This document shows positions 58,871 through 64,000 of a DNA stretch of 64,000 nucleotides, in pieces (position 1 is the stretch's first letter; the number at the start of each line of letters is the position of its first letter). Position numbers and translations under genes: made by a program. The stretch is from Telopea speciosissima (lineage: Eukaryota > Streptophyta > Magnoliopsida > Proteales > Proteaceae). The stretch is from the NCBI RefSeq assembly GCF_018873765.1, contig NC_057926.1:36254946-36318945 (forward strand). Reading direction: 5' to 3'. A model generated the notes under the pieces. That model searched no databases. It saw nothing but the letters and a program-made list of their open reading frames with translations, and was not told where the DNA came from.

Positions 58871-61006
58871 ATTGAAAAGACCAGTTTGCATCAATCAATG
58901 TTTGAGTTTTGTTAATGCTTTGATTGGAATGGTCCACAAAAAGGAAAGAGCACCAATATGGATGAGAAGCACACATCTTCAATGTTTTTTTATCCATTTT
59001 TTTAATCCTCATATCTAGAAAGAAATTTTTTATCTAGTTTTTAATTGTTATTTCTAACTTGCAACGGTTGAAAGGAAAAAGGACCTCGAAAGAAGCATTT
59101 TGTTATGACTATATTTAAAAAAAAAAAAAAAAGTAAGACTATATTAATCTTATAGGTTTGGTGATATAGGACTGACTGTATTATTACCCAAAAAAATATA
59201 GGACTGACTGGTAGTGATGGGTAAGGGATCTTATTATTTTCTTCTTTGAACCCACTTGGTTTAGAGGAAAAATTCAAAAGCTTCTTTTGTTTGAGTGTAA
59301 AATTTTTGTTATGTATAATTTTACATGAAAAATATTAGTGTAAAATTTTTCATGCTGAAATTTTATCTAATATTTGATTTCAGAAGATAGATATGATATA
59401 AATTTTCATAAAATTTTAATTATTTTTTATTATTTATTTTATATGGTAGAATTATTTAATATAATTATATATGATGTCAGCATAATAATTTTAAATTAGG
59501 ACGTATTGGATATTATGAAATTAGATGTGTGTCCATCAAACACTATTTAATGAGATTGATTAAATTAATTATAATTTAATATTATGGGGTTGTCATTTTT
59601 ATTTTTTCATGTGCAATTGCTGGGGGTGAAACAAGGCAGGTTGGGCCGGGTTTTTTCAAACCCTAGTCCAACCAACCCTAAGTCCTCTTAGCTCAACCCG
59701 AGCCCAACCCGGCCCAGGTTGGGTTGGGTTCATCCTAATCGACCCTAATTTTTGTTAGGGCCTGGTTTACCCAAATTGATCAGTCTCATATAATTGGGTA
59801 TTGGTTTGTTTCATACTCAATTGACTATTTGACTGTTCTTTGGGTTAAAAAACTTAGTTCAATCTTAAAATTTTAAATATTTTTGTTCCATAGATAATTA
59901 GCCTCTTTTTTTTGGTATACCAATAAATAATTAGATACTAAACAAAAATTGCAAAATTTAATCAATAAAGTGTAATGCATAACCTAACATAGGGCCAGGC
60001 CGGGCCTCAACCCTGGCCCAATCCGACCCTGACCCCAAGCCTAAAAATTTCAACCCTAACCCGCCCTCTCGGTTCGAGTAAGACATCCTCTCACTTTCTC
60101 AAAAACAAAAAAAAAAAAAAAAAAGAAAAGAAAAAAGAAGGAGATGAAAATATATTATACAAAAGAGCACCAAAAAAAAAAAAACAAAAGAAGAGAGATG
60201 AGTTAGATGAGGAGAAGCCTCCCCCCTCCCCCTTCCTACTATAAGAAAAGGGGAGGGGAGTTTGGAGTCTCCCCATAGAGGTTTGGCAGTTCCTCCAAAC
60301 TTCCATGGTTGGTGGCCCTACCATAGTTTACAAAAATGGGAGCGGCAAGAAAACGGAGTTTTACGGTATGAGTTTTAAATGGTAAAAAATTGCAAGCGGA
60401 CGGTCAAATAAAACGGCCAAAAAAATAGAGAATAATAAAAAATGGAAAACGGATGATACGGGTCTTAAACGTTTATATTTTTAAAAAGCAGAACAAAAAA
60501 AACGGCATTATTCTCATATAAATTGAGGAATTTTTATTTGAAATAGATGTTTCTATTTTCGGTATTCGTGCATTGACCTTGAGTTGAAGGTGATATCATG
60601 AAAAATGTAGCCCTTCGAGTCATCTTTACATCGGTGAAATTATCAGGCCGACCAGAATTCGGGAAAGAGAGATATGGTCAGTTAAGTCCAAACATTCCTG
60701 TTTTAAACGGGTTTCAAATACGTTCCCCTTTTTTTGGCGTATATTTGGAAAGCATAGGGCAAAACATATTTAAAATGGTAAAAAAATGGGAACATGTTTA
60801 AAACAGAGTTTTAAACGCGTTTTTGCTAACAATGGAGCCCACACTACTCAAATTTTTTTTGAGTGGCAGCTTCTCGTTGGTTCGACTCCTATGAGAAGCT
60901 TTAGCTCAATCCGTGCTGATTTGGATGAGTTCCATCCTTGGGGATCAACTTGGCTACTGGGATTAAAGACATCCTCATACCGTGTGAGCTAAATTTATTT
61001 CTATAT
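58871..61006. other. Intergenic DNA with a 'gggttggg'-rich repeat
   Basis: No supported gene. From about 59620 to 60070 a segment opens 'gggggtgaaacaaggcagg' and closes 'ccctaacccgccctc', with pyrimidine-rich 'aacccgagcccaaccc' blocks. It is similar to the relic near 8782-8960 and to the hAT-like element at 16027. Poly-A and poly-purine runs lie around 60100-60200. Confidence 0.5.
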
Positions 61007-61015
61007 TTTCAAAAT

Positions 61016-61180
61016 GGGGCAATGTTCTCTGCCTGGGAGCACACAGGGCCATAGACTGCGTCCAAAGGCCCCAGACACATGGGAAGAGATGAGGGGTCAA
61101 TTCAATCATTCACGGGGCAGGGCTGTCATTTCTCCCACCCCCATGTGTCTTGGTGCATCCAGTGCAGAGAACATTTTCCC
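61016..61180. mobile_element. Mutator-like MITE with exact 9-bp target duplication
   Basis: The direct repeat TTTCAAAAT flanks it at 61007-61015 and 61181-61189. The termini 'ggggcaatgttctctgc' and the inverse of the right end 'gggaaaatgttctctgc' match at 15 of 17. Length is 165 bp. Confidence 0.9.
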
Positions 61181-61853
61181 TTTCAAAATCTCTTCCTTTA
61201 ATGTCTTAAACCTATCATATATGTATATAAAAAAAAAGACGTACTCAGAGCACGAGACTCTCGCCAATGTGGGGTCTGGGAAGGGTCGTAATGTATGCAA
61301 TATTACCCCTACTTTCGTAAAGAGGTTGTTTCCAAACTTGAACCCGTAACAACTTACCTTGCCATTGCACCAAAGCCCGTCCTACTTAAACCTTTCATAG
61401 CTTTTGCTTATTATTAAGAGGATTTCCTAAGACCTACAAACACGGTATAAGAAGGAATATGCACGTTACACCAATGAGGTGTTAGAAAATGGTATCTAAA
61501 CAGGATCCATATAAAGGGCCACATGTCAAAATAAGAGATAATGTATCCGTGCAGACCATATAGTTTATATGTGAAAAAGGGTATAGAAGAATCTGTACAA
61601 GGATGGCGCATGCTTCCTTTTCTCTTATTGTTAATACCTAGGCTATACTTATTCTTTAATTGGAAATTCTAACCCATCCTTTCCCTCCTCGTCTACCTTA
61701 GGCTTATAGTAACCCTTCATAACTTTGGTTAATCGTAGAACTGCCATCGACCTCATTATTTGAATTTTTTAACACTTGGGTGACCAATTAACAATCCAAG
61801 CTAATGTTGTCGAACCCGGATTGCCTCTAGAGGATAAAGTTTAATAACTAATA

Positions 61854-62011
61854 GGGGAAAGTTTTCATACACGGTCATGTAAACCGTGTATATAAGAGGG
61901 TGGGAGTTTCAAGGCATTAATTAATGGGTGGGGATTTTGACTTTTCCAACTCTTTGTAAGAGACCCTTTCGCATACATGGCTTACACAGTCGTGTATGAA
62001 AACTTTTCTCT
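61854..62011. mobile_element. Mutator-like MITE with exact 9-bp target duplication, second family
   Basis: The direct repeat TAACTAATA flanks it at 61845-61853 and 62012-62020. The left end GGGGAAAGTTTTCATACACG and the inverted right end GAGAAAAGTTTTCATACACG match at 18 of 20. Length is 158 bp. Confidence 0.92.
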
Positions 62012-62121
62012 AACTAATACACTAATTGCTCATGATATTTTTTCAGCTTCTACATCAAATGAAAAGCTCTAATCCAAAAAAAAAAAATCAAATGAAATGC
62101 TTGTACAAACCCTTGTCGACA

Positions 62122-62165
62122 ATTTTTTTTTTTTTTTTTGGGGGGGGGGGGGGTGGGGTGGGGGT
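62122..62165. repeat. T-run followed by G-run low-complexity tract
   Basis: About 19 T, then a G-rich run with a few T. Such homopolymers are error-prone in assemblies. The short ORFs crossing it are not real. Confidence 0.85.
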
Positions 62166-62872
62166 TGGGGAGAGGTGGCTCATGGTGTTCCTTGAACAAA
62201 TCAATCGTTTTTCGACTACTACAGCACGATTGCTTGTGGGTAGCATTCGCTAACGTCCATCTGCAAATCCCTCCATGCATGCTTGCATTTTTCAAACTTC
62301 ATCAGCAAGTGAGCAAGAAAGTCATCAGCCCATGATTCATTCTTCCCTCCCATACTCAGATCATAAGGCACAGAGAAGCCGTTCAGGCATGTAAATATCA
62401 GCAGGTTGTGCATTAGAGTTTATATCAAAATAATACATCTGTTTTAACCATACCATAATGTGTCTACAAGCACAAATATACTAATTATATGCTTTTACAA
62501 ATGCCTATATATTATCTCTGCACACCTTTTTTTCGGTAGAAAAATAAAATGTAAATAACCATTCACTTATGAATATGTGAGCACAAATTCTGTGATGTGA
62601 ATACCTATTTGATCGTAGTTGGGCTATGCTAAAAGATGAGTTTCCTTATGGAGGAAGACAGGGAGAGCTATTCTCCATTACTTCTTCAATGCACAGATCC
62701 CTTATGCTGTGTTTGGTTGCTTTACCTCTCACCAAAGGATAGGAAATCTGAGAGAAAATGTTGGGATGAGCGTGTTGGTTGCAATCAGTAGAGTAAAAAT
62801 AGGGAAAAAAGTATCCGTTTTGGAGCAAGTACCCAAAAATTCATCTTACCCGATATGTGAGCAAATGGAGGA

Positions 62873-63244
62873 ATAGTTGTCAAGGCAACCCAAGGAATCG
62901 GAGGGGTGCCTAGGCGACATAGTACCCCACTTAACCATTGCCTAGGTGCCCTAGGCGTGCAATTTATGACTATATGTAATATAACAATGATAATTTTATA
63001 TAATTATAGTTATATGCAACATAGAAGTTATATCAATGCAATATGATATAATTATGCTAGTAATGACCTAATATGAGAAAATCAATATATAATAAACAAC
63101 GTATAGAATAAAGATAAACATATTCATCGAAAAACAAAGCAATAAGCATAGATTAATGTAAAATCGTGAAGTGTCAACAAGGCGTGTGGTCGCCTTGGAC
63201 CCAGGAAAGAGCTTGGACGCATAGGCGACACCTTGACAACTATG
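62873..63244. mobile_element. hAT-like MITE with 8-bp target duplication
   Basis: ATGGAGGA occurs directly at 62865-62872 and 63245-63252. The termini 'atagttgtcaagg' and 'ccttgacaactat' are exact inverses. Subterminal 'tgcctaggcgac' and 'ataggcgacacc' also pair. Length is 372 bp, with no coding capacity. Confidence 0.88.
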
Positions 63245-63252
63245 ATGGAGGA

Positions 63253-64000
63253 AAAAGAAATCTGGGTATGGACTTTACCCCAATTTTTTTTTTCATTGTT
63301 GTGAACCCTCGACTATTAAACTCCTGCAAACCTCTCTACCTAGGCCAAAACCCAAGCCCGATGAACTCCTTTGGGGAGTGGTGCTCTCAACATGGAAATA
63401 AGCACATTTTTTTTTTAATTCTACAGTCAATGGCTCCCCCTCTTTGTTGCGGTTAAGAGCATGGTACAAGGTTTCATTGAAATTTTGCGATCTAAATATT
63501 TCAATTTCGCAGGCTGTCCAAACAAAACAGCCTGCGATATTGAAAGATTGCAATGTTTTGATTCTTTTGTTTCGTTTCGCCAATATTTTGATCAAAACTG
63601 TTCAAAGCCTTTGGTATAAATTTCATTTCACTCATTTCGTCTAGTTTCAGCAGTGAATTTTTGTGCTTTTTTGTCCAAATCACTATTGTACAAGGTTGGA
63701 AGTTGAAACAAATACTTGGGCAGTAGATGAACACAGTGGAAACGACAATTTGTTGAGCATAGGGGGTGACTTGTTTCATATATTGTCGACTCCATTATAT
63801 TTGACTCGTAACAAACCATGTATGATCCATGATTTATGATACGGTTTATAATTTGATGCCAGCTCATTCCTAATGCATATTTAAGTTGTTTTACTTGAAT
63901 TATATGTGTTCTAGTACTAAACTTTGTGTGGAATATGCGATATTAGATAGTATATACAGCGTATACTACCATCCTAGGATCCGAGTCAAAACTACAATTT
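63253..64000. other. AT-rich intergenic DNA at the window end
   Basis: I see no supported gene or named repeat. Short ORFs on both strands show no recognisable domain. Confidence 0.5.

Noticed and set aside
60870..60890. Another B-box-like 'ggttcgactcc'
   Set aside because: No cloverleaf or A box at the right distance; probably chance.
63293..63595. 100-aa minus-strand ORF
   Set aside because: No recognisable motif, overlapping ORFs on the other strand, low-complexity surroundings.

Overview
This is nuclear DNA of a flowering plant. The evidence is spliced genes with GT-AG introns, an HD-Zip class IV regulator and a plant fructokinase, plus plant-type LTR retrotransposons, LINEs and MITEs. 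The species cannot be named from the sequence. Two intact host genes, both on the + strand, flank about 45 kb of nested, mostly dead mobile DNA.

Layout. A roughly 130-bp tandem array (279-1478) precedes an HDG5-like HD-Zip IV gene (2492-7641, 11 coding exons, 827 aa), whose introns hold at least three small inverted-repeat elements. From 9025 to 12731 lies a 5'-truncated LINE with a 16-bp target duplication. It was later split by a 3-kb solo LTR. From 12.7 to 23.2 kb is decayed repeat DNA: a hAT-like element, a LINE RT scrap, a TATG microsatellite and an unusual 36-bp tandem repeat.

From 23206 to 52793 lies a Ty3/gypsy element of the Tat type (dual RNase H), coding on the minus strand. It is interrupted twice by one family of 3-kb-LTR gypsy elements. 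One interruption is a full-length chromovirus (Tekay/Del-like, 31981-45805, duplication ATCAC); the other is a solo LTR (47028-49934, duplication TTTCT). Both nested full elements carry an extra gene antisense to gag-pol. The Tat element has a plant-mobile-domain plus coiled-coil gene with two phase-consistent introns. The chromovirus has a 'putative plant transposon protein' gene with a 1-kb leader intron. This is the most interesting feature of the window.

The Tat 5' LTR ends about 450 bp upstream of the start codon of a complete four-exon fructokinase gene (53247-58749, 330 aa). Its introns also carry MITE and hAT-like repeats. Downstream (58.8-64 kb) are more MITEs, several with exact 8-9 bp target duplications, and no gene I can support.

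The two host genes are not functionally linked by anything visible. HDG5-type proteins regulate epidermal (L1) transcription; fructokinase phosphorylates cytosolic fructose. The decay patterns differ. The old Tat element is broken mainly by TAG stops at positions where CAG is expected. The younger nested chromovirus is broken mainly by small indels near CNG sites, which may partly be an assembly artefact.
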